Origin: Candidatus Sumerlaeota bacterium
Lineage (GTDB): Bacteria > Sumerlaeota > Sumerlaeia > MWCT01 > JAUWMI01
Assembly: GCA_030613245.1 (NCBI GenBank)
Contig: JAUWMI010000032.1
Location: 1 to 49,007, forward strand
Length of the DNA: 49,007 nucleotides
Reading direction: 5' to 3'
The position numbers and the translations under genes were made by a program. Under the pieces are notes generated by a model. That model ran no database searches. It saw nothing but the letters and a program-made list of their open reading frames with translations, and had not been told where the DNA came from. This document shows, in pieces, positions 16,559 to 26,443 of this stretch; the first letter of the stretch is position 1, and every line of letters begins with the position of its first letter.

Positions 16559-17791
16559 CTACTCTCCGGATATCGCTGTTACCGTGGCTTCGAAGCTTCC
16601 ATGAGCTACTACGATGTGCAGTGGGTCATGTTCGCGCACCTGCATGGAATCCTTGACAATCTCACGCGTTGGTTTCCGATAAACGATGCTGTAGCCGCGC
16701 CCGAGCACAGCCTGCGGATTCAACATCTGAATTTTCGACTGCAACAGGTGAAGGCGCTGTTGCGCCTGCTCGAGTACCCGACGGAAATGGAGCGCCAGGC
16801 GCTGGCCAAGCTCATCCAGCCGCTGCTGAAACTGCCACACCCGTTCAAGCGGACGCGCCAACGCGTAGCTGCGTGCAAGCCCCTCGATCTTCATGCGGTA
16901 CATCTCCAGCATGTTCTGCATAGAATTGTTCAGACGCAGTGAGAGTCCCTGGGTGCGCTGCACCAGCTCTTCCTGGTTCTGCACAACCAACTCTGCTGCG
17001 GCTGACGGCGTAGGCGCTCGCAAATCAGCCACGAAGTCCGCAATCGTAAAGTCTGTCTCATGTCCGACCGCCGAAATAATTGGAATCTGCGATGCAAAGA
17101 TTGCCCGCGCCACGATTTCTTCGTTAAACGCCCAGAGATCCTCGATTGATCCTCCGCCGCGTCCGACAATAATTACATCAACCAATCCCAGTTCGTTCAG
17201 TAGGTGGATTGCGTGTACAATCTCCCCCGGCGCCTCCTTGCCCTGTACTCGCACAGGGAAAATCATTACCTGCACGTTCGCAAAGCGGCGACTGATGATA
17301 TTCAGAATATCGCGAATCGCAGCTCCTGTTGGCGACGTCACCACGCCAATTTTCTGCGGTAAAAACGGCAACGGCTTCTTGTGCTTCGGATCAAACAGCC
17401 CCTCTTTCTGCAACTTCTCCTTTAATTGCAAAAATGCCTGATACAGCGCTCCGAGCCCGGCTTCCCGCATTCCTTCTACAATGATCTGATATTGTCCACG
17501 CGCTTCGTAAACACTCACACGGCCGCGCACCTCTGCCTGCTGCCCGTCCTTTGGTTCAAACGCCACAGTGGACATCACCCCGCGAAACATCACGCAGTTA
17601 ATCGCTGCGCCTTTGTCCTTCAGCACAAAGTAAGCGTGGCCAGATGATGCTACGCGAAAATTCGATATCTCCCCCTCGACCAGGACACTACCAATAGTCT
17701 CCTCCAGCGTGGTCTTAATCATTTGCGTAAGCTTGGTGACGCTCAGCAGCCGCGGCCGCTCCTCCTGCATCGTTTCTAATTCCTCATTCAT
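16559..17791 (-). CDS. xseA: Exodeoxyribonuclease VII large subunit
   Basis: 410 residues, ATG with GGGGAG upstream. The N-terminal OB-fold (about 14-110, EGEISNFRVASSGHAYFVLKD) binds single-stranded DNA. The catalytic core carries GVVTSPTGAAIRDI, the loop VGRGGGSIEDLWAFN and SAVGHETDFTIADFVADLRA. A coiled-coil helical region (about 285-355) follows, ending with the conserved LGRGYSIV segment. With XseB it degrades single-stranded DNA to oligonucleotides in the cytoplasm. The usual partner gene xseB is not next to it; a tRNA gene lies about 90 bases downstream on the same strand. Length and motifs are ordinary. Confidence 0.97.
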   Translation of the reverse strand: MNEELETMQEERPRLLSVTKLTQMIKTTLEETIGSVLVEGEISNFRVASSGHAYFVLKDKGAAINCVMFRGVMSTVAFEPKDGQQAEVRGRVSVYEARGQYQIIVEGMREAGLGALYQAFLQLKEKLQKEGLFDPKHKKPLPFLPQKIGVVTSPTGAAIRDILNIISRRFANVQVMIFPVRVQGKEAPGEIVHAIHLLNELGLVDVIIVGRGGGSIEDLWAFNEEIVARAIFASQIPIISAVGHETDFTIADFVADLRAPTPSAAAELVVQNQEELVQRTQGLSLRLNNSMQNMLEMYRMKIEGLARSYALARPLERVWQFQQRLDELGQRLALHFRRVLEQAQQRLHLLQSKIQMLNPQAVLGRGYSIVYRKPTREIVKDSMQVREHDPLHIVVAHGSFEATVTAISGE

Positions 17792-18097
17792 ACTACTAAC
17801 TCCCCATTCTGATTTATCTTTTCATCACAACGGTAAGATTCAGGTAAAGTAGTAACTATTCAAATGGCAAGAGTCAATGAGAGACTCTGCTCGCTATGAG
17901 TTTGTGGAAAGCACCTGTTGGCCTGAAATAGAAAAAGCCTGGAGCGAGGTCAGATAAAGGGTTGGAGACGTGAAAAGAAAATAAGGTTAATAGAATCAAT
18001 GAATCCGAAGTGGATGGATCTCTATAATGGTTTGAAAGGAGATCCCTTGCTTCGCTTGGGATGAGGGGGTCGGAGGTAAAACTCCCCGACCCCTCAA
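17792..18097. other. Intergenic region between xseA and clpP
   Basis: No gene is supported. A GC-rich hairpin at about 18062-18096 (GAGGGGTCGG-GGAG / CCTC-CGACCCCCTC on the minus strand) follows the clpP stop and may end that operon, but lacks a T-tract. The rest should contain the xseA promoter. Confidence 0.5.
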
Positions 18098-18700
18098 TTA
18101 CTTCCCTATCACCGACTGCTTGTCAAAAATCACCTTGTCGAGAATTCCGTATTCTCTGGCCTGCTCAGCGCTCATAAAGAAATCCCGATCCGAGTCCTTT
18201 TCCACCTTTTCCAGTTTCTGACCGCTGTGTTTAGCCATGATCTTGTTAAGATCGTTTTTCATCCGCATTATCTCTTTTGCCTGAATATCAATATCGCTTG
18301 CCTGACCTTGAATGCCTCCCATCGGCTGGTGGATCATAATGCGCGAATGCGGCAGCGCATAGCGTTTCCCCTTGGCGCCTGCGGCAAGCAGCACGGCACC
18401 CATCGAGGTCGCCTGCCCAACACATGTCGTACAGATGTCAGGCCTGATGAACTGCATGGTATCGTAAATCGCCAAGCCTGCGGTGATCATACCACCACGA
18501 CTGTTAATGTACAGATTGATATCTTTATCCGGATCTTCGGATTCGAGAAAAAGCATCTGGGCAATGACCACGTTGGCAATATGATCATCAATGTCCGACC
18601 CGATAAAGATAATGCGATCCTTGAGCAGGCGAGAATAGATATCGTAAGCGCGCTCGCCACGCTCGCCCTGCTCGATGACATAGGGGATATAGAATGTCAT
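18098..18700 (-). CDS. clpP: ATP-dependent Clp protease proteolytic subunit
   Basis: 200 residues, full family length, ATG with AAGGGAGAC upstream. The catalytic triad is visible: Ser99 in GQATSMGA, His124 in IMIHQPMGG and Asp173 in DRDFFMSA. It forms a 14-mer barrel in the cytoplasm that degrades proteins unfolded by ClpX or ClpA. The handle-loop motif usually read as NSPGG is NSRGG here (Arg68). Its start overlaps the tig stop as ATGA, so the two are translationally coupled. The usual next gene, clpX, is absent downstream. Confidence 0.97.
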   Translation of the reverse strand: MTFYIPYVIEQGERGERAYDIYSRLLKDRIIFIGSDIDDHIANVVIAQMLFLESEDPDKDINLYINSRGGMITAGLAIYDTMQFIRPDICTTCVGQATSMGAVLLAAGAKGKRYALPHSRIMIHQPMGGIQGQASDIDIQAKEIMRMKNDLNKIMAKHSGQKLEKVEKDSDRDFFMSAEQAREYGILDKVIFDKQSVIGK

Positions 18701-20196
18701 GAGATTGTCTCCCTTGGATTATGTTCAGCCGTTGTGTAGCTCACGTTTGCATTACTGAAGAGAACTTGCGCGACTTTTTCGTTCAGCAAATCGTCTTTCA
18801 ACATGTCGAGACGTTTCTCAGCCTCAAGACGTGCTCGAATTGCCAAAGGCTTGCGATTGGCCAGTGCGGCCATCCGTTCGATTTCCTTGTCCACGTCCTC
18901 GTCAGTGACCTCGATCTTCTCAAGTCTGGCAATCTCGCCAAGGAGAAGTAGCGTCTTTACCAGCCGAATCGAATCCTCAGCTTTGCGCTGAAGGTATTCT
19001 TTGGTCTCCTCACCCAAATCGCTTAGTTTGAGTCCCATACGGGCCAGCCGCTCGGAATCTTCGCGAATCATACCAATCTGGTATGCTGCAACCAGCGATG
19101 CAGGTGCGTCAAAGGGAACCTTCGTAATCAAGTGCTCGTAAATATTACTCAAGGCCTCGCTGCGCTGCCGTTCTACCTCTTGCTTTTCAAGACTGCTATT
19201 GATGTGCGCACGCAATTCCGTCAGATTCTGAAAATCACCAACGTCTTTTGCAAATTCGCCGTCCAGCGTTGGTAATTGCATGACCTTTATTTCTTTCAGC
19301 GCGAGGCTGTAAGTGTCGTGACGACTGCCAATCTCGCCTTTTGGAGTTTTGCGCTCCCGCTCGACTTTTACCTCCGTCTTGTCTCCTTTTTTCATGTCCA
19401 CCAGTGCCTCGCACACCGGCTTGGGAAGCGACCGGCTGGGCTCTTTAAAAAATACATCCGTCTTGGTCAGCCCGGAAATCTCGCGTCCGTGCTCGTCCCG
19501 GACCCGAATGTCGAGCACTACGGCGTCGCCCTCTTTCACCTTGCCTCGTTTCTTGACATCATAGGTCGCATTGGCACGCCGAATCTGCTCCAGCTGCTGA
19601 TCTACCGTCTCATCAGTGATCTTGCGCTGCTCTACGTTGACCGCAATTGCTTTGTAATCCTGCTCCGTGAGCTTTATCTTTGGCCTGACTTCCATCGAGA
19701 TGGTAAGCTCAATGGGCTTGCCTTCTTCTACCTGCGATGATTTCAGGGTTGGGTCTTTGATCGGAGTCAGCTCCTGCTCCTTGACCAGCTGATTGACACA
19801 AAGAGGAAAGACCTTGTCCACCGCATCACGCCTGGCGTCTTTGCCATAGCGAATCTTGACCAACTTCAGCGGCGCTTTCCCTCGTCGAAATCCTTCTATT
19901 ATGACCGACTTGCGCAAATCTTCAAAAATATCCGACAGCCGCTTGTCATACTCCTCATACGCAATGCGGAGCTTGTAGTCCACGACCGACCCCGGTTGAT
20001 TAGTGGTCTCAACAATCTCAAATGGGACTTTCTCCTCCTCTTCTTTCGCCTCTTCTGCAGCCTCGGGTGCTTCCTCAGCAGGTGCCGCTGCATCTTCCGA
20101 TGCTTCTTCCGCTCGTTCTTCTTGCCCGTCGGCTGCCAGCTCTTTCTCCTCAGTGCTTGACTCTTGCTCCTCGTCCTTTGGTCTATCTTCTGCCAA
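18697..20196 (-). CDS. tig: Trigger factor, ribosome-associated chaperone/prolyl isomerase
   Basis: 499 residues from a TTG start preceded by AGGAGG at good spacing. The ribosome-binding domain has the signature GFRRGKAP at about residue 103. The FKBP-like isomerase domain follows at about 210-310 ([15 protein letters not shown]...). The C-terminal helical chaperone domain (about 320-480) is complete. It binds nascent chains at the ribosome exit tunnel. Unusual is an N-terminal extension of about 55 residues made almost only of Glu, Ala, Asp and Lys ahead of the normal start of the family ([12 protein letters not shown]). It overlaps clpP by 4 bases, the common tig-clpP order. Confidence 0.95.
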   Translation of the reverse strand: MAEDRPKDEEQESSTEEKELAADGQEERAEEASEDAAAPAEEAPEAAEEAKEEEEKVPFEIVETTNQPGSVVDYKLRIAYEEYDKRLSDIFEDLRKSVIIEGFRRGKAPLKLVKIRYGKDARRDAVDKVFPLCVNQLVKEQELTPIKDPTLKSSQVEEGKPIELTISMEVRPKIKLTEQDYKAIAVNVEQRKITDETVDQQLEQIRRANATYDVKKRGKVKEGDAVVLDIRVRDEHGREISGLTKTDVFFKEPSRSLPKPVCEALVDMKKGDKTEVKVERERKTPKGEIGSRHDTYSLALKEIKVMQLPTLDGEFAKDVGDFQNLTELRAHINSSLEKQEVERQRSEALSNIYEHLITKVPFDAPASLVAAYQIGMIREDSERLARMGLKLSDLGEETKEYLQRKAEDSIRLVKTLLLLGEIARLEKIEVTDEDVDKEIERMAALANRKPLAIRARLEAEKRLDMLKDDLLNEKVAQVLFSNANVSYTTAEHNPRETIS

Positions 20197-20662
20197 TGCT
20201 CTTCCTCCTCTCCTTCCTTACGTAAGCCGCTTTAGCCGTAGATCGCGAAGTCTGGCAAAACACGCGCTTTTTTCGTCCCCTCTCCCCTTCCGCCATACTC
20301 AAAAATCCTTTTTGCATACTGAAGTCAAGAATATCAAGGAAAAACATTGTAGCAACTGCACTGGATGGCGATTCTCAAGCCAAATGGAGGCTCTCGCCAT
20401 CCCCCATTCTCTATCTGCACCGCCCCGTCAGGCAAGAAACCGCCTGTGGCAAGCATATTCTTGCCATGCAATGTAGGCAGCACAGGCAAGAATAAAAGTT
20501 GTATTTCAGCCACGGAGTTGATAGGTGACTTGATGCGTACCTCCTCAGATTGCAGGAAACAAACTTTTCTAATAAACCTCTGAGATTGCCTTCGGCTGCG
20601 CGCAGAATATTAGATCGAACTACTGCCACTTTAAAGGGCCAAATTATTAGCGAAGATCTTCC
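20197..20662. other. Divergent intergenic region upstream of tig
   Basis: It must contain the tig promoter (minus). An inverted repeat, GGCAAG...CTTGCC, lies at 20448-20465, with a further GGCAAGAAT copy at 20485. No gene is supported. Confidence 0.45.
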
Positions 20663-20929
20663 ATGAAGCGAATTTTGAAAATCTCACTGGGTATTCTGCT
20701 AATCCTGCTAGGCTTAATAGGACTATTTCTGCCGATTCTGCAGGGCATCCTGTTTCTGCTGCTCGGCACTCTGATTCTATCCTCCGAGAGTAAACGCGTG
20801 CGGCGCCTGATGGCCGTACTCCGCTTGCGCTACCCTAAGCAGTACGAGAAGACCCGCCAATTGGGCAACAAAATCCGCCGCTTCTTCAGGATAAGACCAA
20901 AACCCTCACAATCCAATCCCAAAAAGTAA
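20663..20929 (+). CDS. Small membrane protein, PGPGW-type
   Basis: 88 residues. Two adjoining hydrophobic helices (about 5-22 and 24-42) are joined by LPILQG, followed by SSESKRVRRL and a strongly basic C-terminus ending PKPSQSNPKK. The pattern of a helix, LP-x-x-x-G, a second helix and a charged E-(S/K)-x-R-x-R-R segment matches small inner-membrane proteins of the PGPGW family, though the PGPG motif itself is replaced by PILQG. The function of that family is unknown. No strong ribosome site precedes the ATG. It stands alone between tig and a tRNA gene. Confidence 0.6.
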   Translation: MKRILKISLGILLILLGLIGLFLPILQGILFLLLGTLILSSESKRVRRLMAVLRLRYPKQYEKTRQLGNKIRRFFRIRPKPSQSNPKK

Positions 20930-21077
20930 TACCCCCGCTGGCTGCGTTTCGTGAGCTTGCACGTTTACCGAGATTCCCCTGTCAATCCGCTCTTCTCTGG
21001 AATACGCGAAGCGTACTGCACTTCGCAATCATGCAAAACGTCAACTGATGCTGGCCTGATAGACCAGGGGCAAGGTA

Positions 21078-21120
21078 CGCTAAGAAAACAGGCTTACGAG
21101 ATATCCTCATAAGCCTGTTC
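21078..21120 (-). terminator. Rho-independent terminator of tRNA-Leu(TAG)
   Basis: A 10-bp perfect stem (21087-21096 with 21110-21119), with an inner GAG/CTC pair, is followed on the minus strand by TTTTCTTAG. It lies 30 bases downstream of the tRNA 3' end. Confidence 0.8.
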
Positions 21121-21150
21121 ATAACTGCATAAACAGGGGTTTAAAATACG

Positions 21151-21236
21151 TGGTGCGAGAGGGGGGAGTTGAACCCCCACGGCTTAAGGCCACTAGATCC
21201 TAAATCTAGCGCGTCTGCCAGTTCCGCCACTCTCGC
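21151..21236 (-). tRNA. tRNA-Leu (anticodon TAG)
   Basis: 86 bases including an encoded CCA. The acceptor stem GCGAGAG pairs with CTCTCGC. The anticodon stem CTAGA/TCTAG encloses the loop TTTAGGA, giving TAG. A long variable arm and the T loop TTCAACT are present. It reads CUA and other CUN codons. Confidence 0.95.
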
Positions 21237-21617
21237 TCTTAGACTGCAACTTCCTGCTGAATCTTCATCCGTTCAGACGAAAAATCCAGCCTGTTGGCTC
21301 GCTGTTTTATCTTTAACCGCAAAACCAAAGCCAATAATACCACAGGGCGGCCTTCCTCTGTCAATAGTCAATGCAGCCGTATTCTTTCACTATACGGACT
21401 GCACTTGCGCGAAGCATTCTGGCACACATAATTGTTTTTAAGCCAGGCTCTGCTGCACAAGAATCATAGTTCTAATACCTGGCATTTATTGCCAGATTAA
21501 CTTTCGGTTGCAAAATATTCTGCGAATCTACATTATATGGGTCCATATAAATGACGAGCCATGACAATTATTTGCTCTTGAATCCACTCATAGGTTTGGA
21601 AAATGAGGTGAGCAATT

Positions 21618-22652
21618 ATGAAGAAAGGCATGACGTTCCTCATTTGTCTTGCTACTTTGGCTGTCTCATTGTGCACACAAGCGGAAAGCAAACAGGAGAA
21701 AGAGAAGGAGTCAATTGAGCTATTCTTCGTTATCCAGAATCGTAAGTGGGGCTATATTGACAAGGCAGGAAAAGTAGTTATCGAGCCGCAGTTCGATCAG
21801 GCTTATTATTTCTCAGAAGGGCTGGCGTCTGTAAGAATTGGAAAAAAGTGGGGCTATATAAACAAGAGCGGGAAGATTGTCATCCAGCCGCAGTTTGACT
21901 TGGCTTGGAACTTCTCCGAGGGATTGGCCAATGTGAAGATTGGCAATAAGTGGAGATATATCGATAAGATGGGAAAAACAGTAATCGAGCTGCAGTTTGT
22001 TGTTGCTAATAGATTCACTGAAGGACTGGCAAGCGTAAGGGTTGGTGAGAAGTGGGGATTTATCGATAGAACCGGTAAGTTTGTCATTGAGCCTCAATTT
22101 AATTATGCTTACAGCTTCACCGAAGGGTTGGCAAGTGTACAAATCGACGGGAAATATGGTTATATCGACAAGGAAGCGAAGATAGTAATTAAGCCCCGGT
22201 TCGATCATGCTTATTGGTTTTCTGAAGGCCTGGCGCGTGTCTATATTTACCACAAATGGGGGTATATTGATAGAACAGGGCAGATTGTAATCGAGCCACA
22301 ATTTGATAAAGCCGGTGTCTTTTCCGAAGGTTTGGCATGTGTAGGTGCAAGAATTAAAGACAACTGGGAATATGGCTATATTTACAAGACGGGGAAGTAT
22401 GTAATCGCGCCGGAATTCCCTAATGCCGGTGGTTTTTCCGAAGGGTTAGCGCCAGTAAAATTCGTGCTCAAAATTGCCTCTATAAAAATCAAAGAAAGAT
22501 GGGGTTTTATCGATAAAAGCGGGACAACAGCCATAAGAGCAAGGTTCGATTCGGTCGAAAAGTTTTCCAACGGGCTGGCACGGGTACAAGTTGGCAAAAA
22601 GATGGGCTATATCGATAGGACAGGGAAGTATGTTTGGAAGCCTACAAATTGA
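21618..22652 (+). CDS. Secreted WG-repeat protein (nine repeats)
   Basis: 344 residues, ATG with GAGGTGAG upstream. A Sec signal peptide covers about residues 1-22 (MTFLICLATLAVSLCTQA). The rest is nine WG units of 32-42 residues, each with the pattern K-W-G-Y-I-D-K-x-G-K-x-V-I-x-P-x-F followed by F-S/T-E-G-L-A-x-V. Units 6 and 7 are longer. Such repeats form beta-rich solenoids or propellers, and their function is mostly unknown. The gene stands alone between a tRNA and the convergent secretin operon. A damaged copy of its last 26 codons plus downstream DNA lies at 28154-28275. Confidence 0.88.
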   Translation: MKKGMTFLICLATLAVSLCTQAESKQEKEKESIELFFVIQNRKWGYIDKAGKVVIEPQFDQAYYFSEGLASVRIGKKWGYINKSGKIVIQPQFDLAWNFSEGLANVKIGNKWRYIDKMGKTVIELQFVVANRFTEGLASVRVGEKWGFIDRTGKFVIEPQFNYAYSFTEGLASVQIDGKYGYIDKEAKIVIKPRFDHAYWFSEGLARVYIYHKWGYIDRTGQIVIEPQFDKAGVFSEGLACVGARIKDNWEYGYIYKTGKYVIAPEFPNAGGFSEGLAPVKFVLKIASIKIKERWGFIDKSGTTAIRARFDSVEKFSNGLARVQVGKKMGYIDRTGKYVWKPTN

Positions 22653-23062
22653 GCGATCACACGCTGGCAGAAGGTTCTGGTATATCCCCTGGCCAGATTA
22701 GAAAAGAAATGGGTTGGATTGCGGGGAATAGTAGTAGTTCAGCTATTCCGGAGAGGCGGAGGAATTCAGAGATATTCTTGCCTTTTAAAAAGCATTGCAT
22801 GGAGCGCTTTGCCCGGCATAGTAGGGGCGCAGTCTCTACCGCATACCTTACAATACGTGGGGGTATTATAAGGTCGGTGAGATGGCCGTTGCCGGATTGA
22901 CGAACTCATTAGCCAACCCGCTTCGGAGCCTACATGCTGAGATTACATATCACTTCCGCTGCGCCCAATGCCGACGAAACGTTCAAAACCTCATCTTTGA
23001 AACGCTTGCCTCCTTCTTCACTCAGATACACATCGCTGCGGGCGAAATGTATTGTTTTTGAT
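22653..23062. other. Intergenic region between convergent genes
   Basis: No terminator with a T-tract was found. On the minus strand, 22930-23050 reads as a protein-like segment (RSDVYLSEEGGKRFKDEV) with a stop but no plausible start or ribosome site, which may be the tail of a decayed gene. Bases 22653-22700 match the flank of the remnant at 28232-28275. Confidence 0.4.
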
Positions 23063-24691
23063 TTATAATTGTGCGCCGCTTTTGGGACCGAGTAGCCACA
23101 TATCAAACCCAAAACAATTCTTGGGAATTTCCGGAATGGCTTCGCCTTCGACCTGCTCGGCGATGGTTTGAATTTCCGGTGCATTAGCAAGTCGAGACTC
23201 TCCTCCTGTTTCGCTTTCGCACTCAATCACGATCACGATTTGCGTTTTACGATTTATATTGTTTTCTCCTCCAAAGAGGTATCCGAGACCCGGTAAAGAA
23301 CTGAGAACCGGCATACCCTGCTTGCTCTCCACCTTCTCCTGGCGGGTCAGTCCCGCGAGTAAAAGAACACTTCCGTCGGCCATGCGAACTTTCGTCTGAG
23401 CCCTAGATGAGTTAATGATTGGCAAGCCCTGGGGTGTATAACCAGCCACGCTGCTCACATCAGCGAAAACGTCGAGTTCTGTCGACTCCAGCAGGATAAC
23501 AGGAGCAATTTCTACATAGACTCCTACATGGCCGGTTAATTGTCGCCTCACCGTACGGTCCCAAAGAGCAAGATCACCCGTCCGAGCAACTACGCCTTCC
23601 CTAGCCATAACCTCCCTGATGCGAGTTGGCTCAGTGCCGGTGTTGCCCGGATCGTTTGGCAGCGCGTTGAACGTAACCACCTGCTCTGTGGCGCCAAAAG
23701 TCGCTGAGGAACCGCTTCGCACCTGGACTACGCCTTCGGCCAGGGTTTTTGCCTTCCCTTTGCTAGCAAGAAAATCAAGGTATGCAGCATTCGCTACGAA
23801 GTTAATATACCCGAAGCGGTTGGCATTGGCATTGGTGATTTGGTGATGACCTGTGTTAATTGTACGTTGCTGAAACGGGTTGAGGAATCCAGAGACATTT
23901 AGAAATCGTTCCGAGGCGTCATATCCGGCAAAGGCAAACTCAAAAAGATTTCTGCCAGGGCCGTTCTTCCAGGCTATGTAATCAAGTCCGAGGCGCAAGT
24001 CGTCACTTACGTTAACCTCATAGACTTTGATGCGAAAACGCCCCTGGTGCTCTGGCACGTCGACCATTTTTGCAGCTTCTAGATACTCTCCTGCCCAAAA
24101 TGGTTCGTCACGGCGCACTGCGGCATTGTTGGTTCCATCCACTGCAGTAAACCCCTCGCCGCCCCATCTTCTTGCAATGCGGTCTACGCTAGCAATGGAA
24201 CGGTGCTTCGCCTTGTAGTACGCGGCAACGCTGCCATCCTGGTTTTCCCGAATCCATGACTCATCAATGAGAGGGACAACTTGTTCGATGAAGGGCAGTT
24301 GCCATTCGGGGACGATAACCTGTAAATAATTCTCTTTCTTTACCTCGTCTCTGATAATCTCTGCACGTCCGCCTTCCTTGCCTGTCAACTCTCTGAAGAT
24401 ATTGCGAATTTCACGAGGCGTTACATTCTGCAGGGGAAATACTTTGGCAACATAACGGTTGAGCAAAACCTTCTGATTTGCTCGAAGCACAAGAACGTCC
24501 TCATCATCAGGACCAAGATTCACCTGCTCGTCCTGAAACGTGTAATTGTCAACATTGCTAGCAGCTGCTGTGGGACTTGGATTTCCGAGTCGGGATTGCA
24601 CCCGTCCTTCAGCCTCATCAATAGCCAATGCAATGCCCGCTGTGTAGAGTAGGATTCCAAGAATGGTGACGATTGCGATTAGCCTTTTCAC
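23063..24691 (-). CDS. Secretin-family outer-membrane protein, copy A
   Basis: 542 residues, GTG start with AAAGGAGA upstream. A signal peptide covers about residues 1-23. One or two secretin N-domain-like modules follow (VAKVFPLQNVTPREIRNIFRELTG, about 82-150). The secretin domain runs from about 215 to 495, with the signature GLTRQEKVESKQGMPVLSS followed by LPGLGYLFGG. It would form a ring-shaped outer-membrane channel, as in GspD and PilQ. The last 25 residues contain CFGFDMWLLG, matching the C-terminus of copy B. It is the last gene of a minus-strand operon (lipoprotein, copy B, copy A), 67 bases after copy B. No ATPase, platform protein or pseudopilin lies beside it, so the secreted substrate or pilus it serves is not evident. 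Confidence 0.87.
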   Translation of the reverse strand: MKRLIAIVTILGILLYTAGIALAIDEAEGRVQSRLGNPSPTAAASNVDNYTFQDEQVNLGPDDEDVLVLRANQKVLLNRYVAKVFPLQNVTPREIRNIFRELTGKEGGRAEIIRDEVKKENYLQVIVPEWQLPFIEQVVPLIDESWIRENQDGSVAAYYKAKHRSIASVDRIARRWGGEGFTAVDGTNNAAVRRDEPFWAGEYLEAAKMVDVPEHQGRFRIKVYEVNVSDDLRLGLDYIAWKNGPGRNLFEFAFAGYDASERFLNVSGFLNPFQQRTINTGHHQITNANANRFGYINFVANAAYLDFLASKGKAKTLAEGVVQVRSGSSATFGATEQVVTFNALPNDPGNTGTEPTRIREVMAREGVVARTGDLALWDRTVRRQLTGHVGVYVEIAPVILLESTELDVFADVSSVAGYTPQGLPIINSSRAQTKVRMADGSVLLLAGLTRQEKVESKQGMPVLSSLPGLGYLFGGENNINRKTQIVIVIECESETGGESRLANAPEIQTIAEQVEGEAIPEIPKNCFGFDMWLLGPKSGAQL

Positions 24692-24758
24692 GGTATCTCT
24701 CCTTTCTTTAAACTTTAAATTTCATTGGTATCACTTACCCTCAAGTCACCGGGAATTC

Positions 24759-26357
24759 TTATCTTGTTGCATTTGTGCCCATAAGCATCATATCAAAGCC
24801 AAACAGTTCCTCGGGCAGAGGGATAGCGTTCATTCCTTTACTCTTCACCATGTCTACGAGTTCTAGTTCTTCATTTCCCATACCGCTGAAATCATTGACA
24901 ACGTCGGCTGAAATCACAATTGCGAGTAGCGTCTTTTTGGTAGTTGTGATTTCTCCTCCAAACAGCCAACCTAGCACAGGGATCGAACCAAGAATGGGGA
25001 CCTTACGGGTAATTTGAATGGCGCGGGTTCGGGTCAGACCACCAATTATATATTCCTCTCCCGGGTTTGCTCGAATTTCAGTATTTACTCTCCGGGTGTG
25101 CAGCATTGGCAGTCCGCAGTCGTCGAAACCAAGCTGGCTTACAATCGAGATGTCAACATCAAGGTTGATGGATTCTTCGCCAATCACAGGCTGAAGGATA
25201 AGCGTCACACCTGCGTTAGCAATGTCAGGCACTGCGCGAGGTATGGTGTCGCCTGAAAGGCTGCGGTTGTCTGGGAAATTCACTGTGTCGCCAAATGCAT
25301 CCACTGGCATATTTGCAGGGCGCACGCCAGCCAGTCCAGACGCACCATTTTGTACTTTATAGTAAAGAATCTCCTCACCCGTTGAAAAGTAGGCGATTTG
25401 TGTGTTCAGCACCGTAGCTCGAGGTGCAGTTAAGATCCTCGCTCTCCCTTTGGCAACAAGAAAGTCAAAGAATGCTGAAGGGGCGTCATAAAAATACGCA
25501 ATATTGTACCCCACATTCTCGAAACGGTGGTTTGGCAGGCTGTAAACAGGAACCCCGGGTGAGAAAACACCAACGCCCGTCCCGTCCACTCCATTTTGGT
25601 CAAGGAGGCTTGTTTTGAAATACTCAGTGAAGGCGCCTAATGCGAAGAGGGTGCGTCCCGGCCCGTTCTTCCAGGCGTGAAAATCAAGTCCTATGGTTCC
25701 ATCATTGGTGAGGTCAATTTCATAGATTTTTGTATGGAGAACAATTTGTTTTGTGGGGAAGTCCAGTTCTTGTACAATCTTTTCAAGTGCTCTTTCAACT
25801 CCTGAAGGCGCATCTTCGATATAAATGGCTCCGGTAGGCTGATCGCTTAAGAGAAGTGCGCTGGGAGTCAGAAGTGCTGCAATGGCACTTGCAAAACCCG
25901 GGTCGCCAGGGTCTCTGTGTCTCAGATGATGGTACACCCGTTTCGTGCCATCATAAGAGGTCAATTGTGGCCGATCAATAAGAGCGACGAGTTCTTTAAG
26001 CGGCTCTACCTGCCAGATTGGCACATTTGCGAGCAATCGTCCCTTGTTTTGATCGGGCGCAGCAAAGCTCCACCAATTACCTTCTTCGACCTCAATCATA
26101 CGTCGGATAAAGCGAATCACCGCGTAGGGATTCACGTGCTTCAAATCAAAGGCAACAGGGACATACTGATTAACCTGCGCCTTGTCAGTGGTGCGCAGAA
26201 TCTTGACTACACGGCGCAACCGCTGATCTGCCTTCTTATCGAAAGCAGACAAGGCATTCTCGTCCGTTTGTGCGACAACGACTACAGTTTGGGCGAGGAC
26301 AACTGTGGCGAAGATAACCGAAAGCAGAAAAACCAAGACCTTTTGTGTGACGCGCAT
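24759..26357 (-). CDS. Secretin-family outer-membrane protein, copy B
   Basis: 532 residues, ATG with AAGGAGGT 6 bases upstream. A signal peptide covers about residues 1-30 (VFLLSVIFATVVLAQTVVVVAQ). Two N-domain-like modules (about 65-135 and 140-215) precede the secretin domain (about 218-490), which ends with GLTRTRAIQITRKVPILGS and IPVLGWLFGG. The segment AWKNGPGRTLF is shared nearly exactly with copy A (AWKNGPGRNLF), as is the C-terminal LFGFDMMLMG. The rest is well diverged, so the duplication is old. Mixed or alternative rings are possible. The 86-base gap from the lipoprotein gene and the shared strand suggest co-transcription. Confidence 0.87.
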   Translation of the reverse strand: MRVTQKVLVFLLSVIFATVVLAQTVVVVAQTDENALSAFDKKADQRLRRVVKILRTTDKAQVNQYVPVAFDLKHVNPYAVIRFIRRMIEVEEGNWWSFAAPDQNKGRLLANVPIWQVEPLKELVALIDRPQLTSYDGTKRVYHHLRHRDPGDPGFASAIAALLTPSALLLSDQPTGAIYIEDAPSGVERALEKIVQELDFPTKQIVLHTKIYEIDLTNDGTIGLDFHAWKNGPGRTLFALGAFTEYFKTSLLDQNGVDGTGVGVFSPGVPVYSLPNHRFENVGYNIAYFYDAPSAFFDFLVAKGRARILTAPRATVLNTQIAYFSTGEEILYYKVQNGASGLAGVRPANMPVDAFGDTVNFPDNRSLSGDTIPRAVPDIANAGVTLILQPVIGEESINLDVDISIVSQLGFDDCGLPMLHTRRVNTEIRANPGEEYIIGGLTRTRAIQITRKVPILGSIPVLGWLFGGEITTTKKTLLAIVISADVVNDFSGMGNEELELVDMVKSKGMNAIPLPEELFGFDMMLMGTNATR

Positions 26358-26443
26358 TTCTTACCTCCTTACATTAGAATGTGACGAGTTTTGATATATT
26401 TTATTTTATCGCCCCTAATAGAGGTGGCGTGGTTACCTTATGA

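Larger units (their letters stand above)
20930..21617. other. Intergenic region containing tRNA-Leu(TAG)
   Basis: Apart from the tRNA gene and its terminator (listed separately), no gene is supported. Bases 21241-21600 would hold the tRNA promoter and the WG-gene promoter; no clear hexamers were found. Confidence 0.5.
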
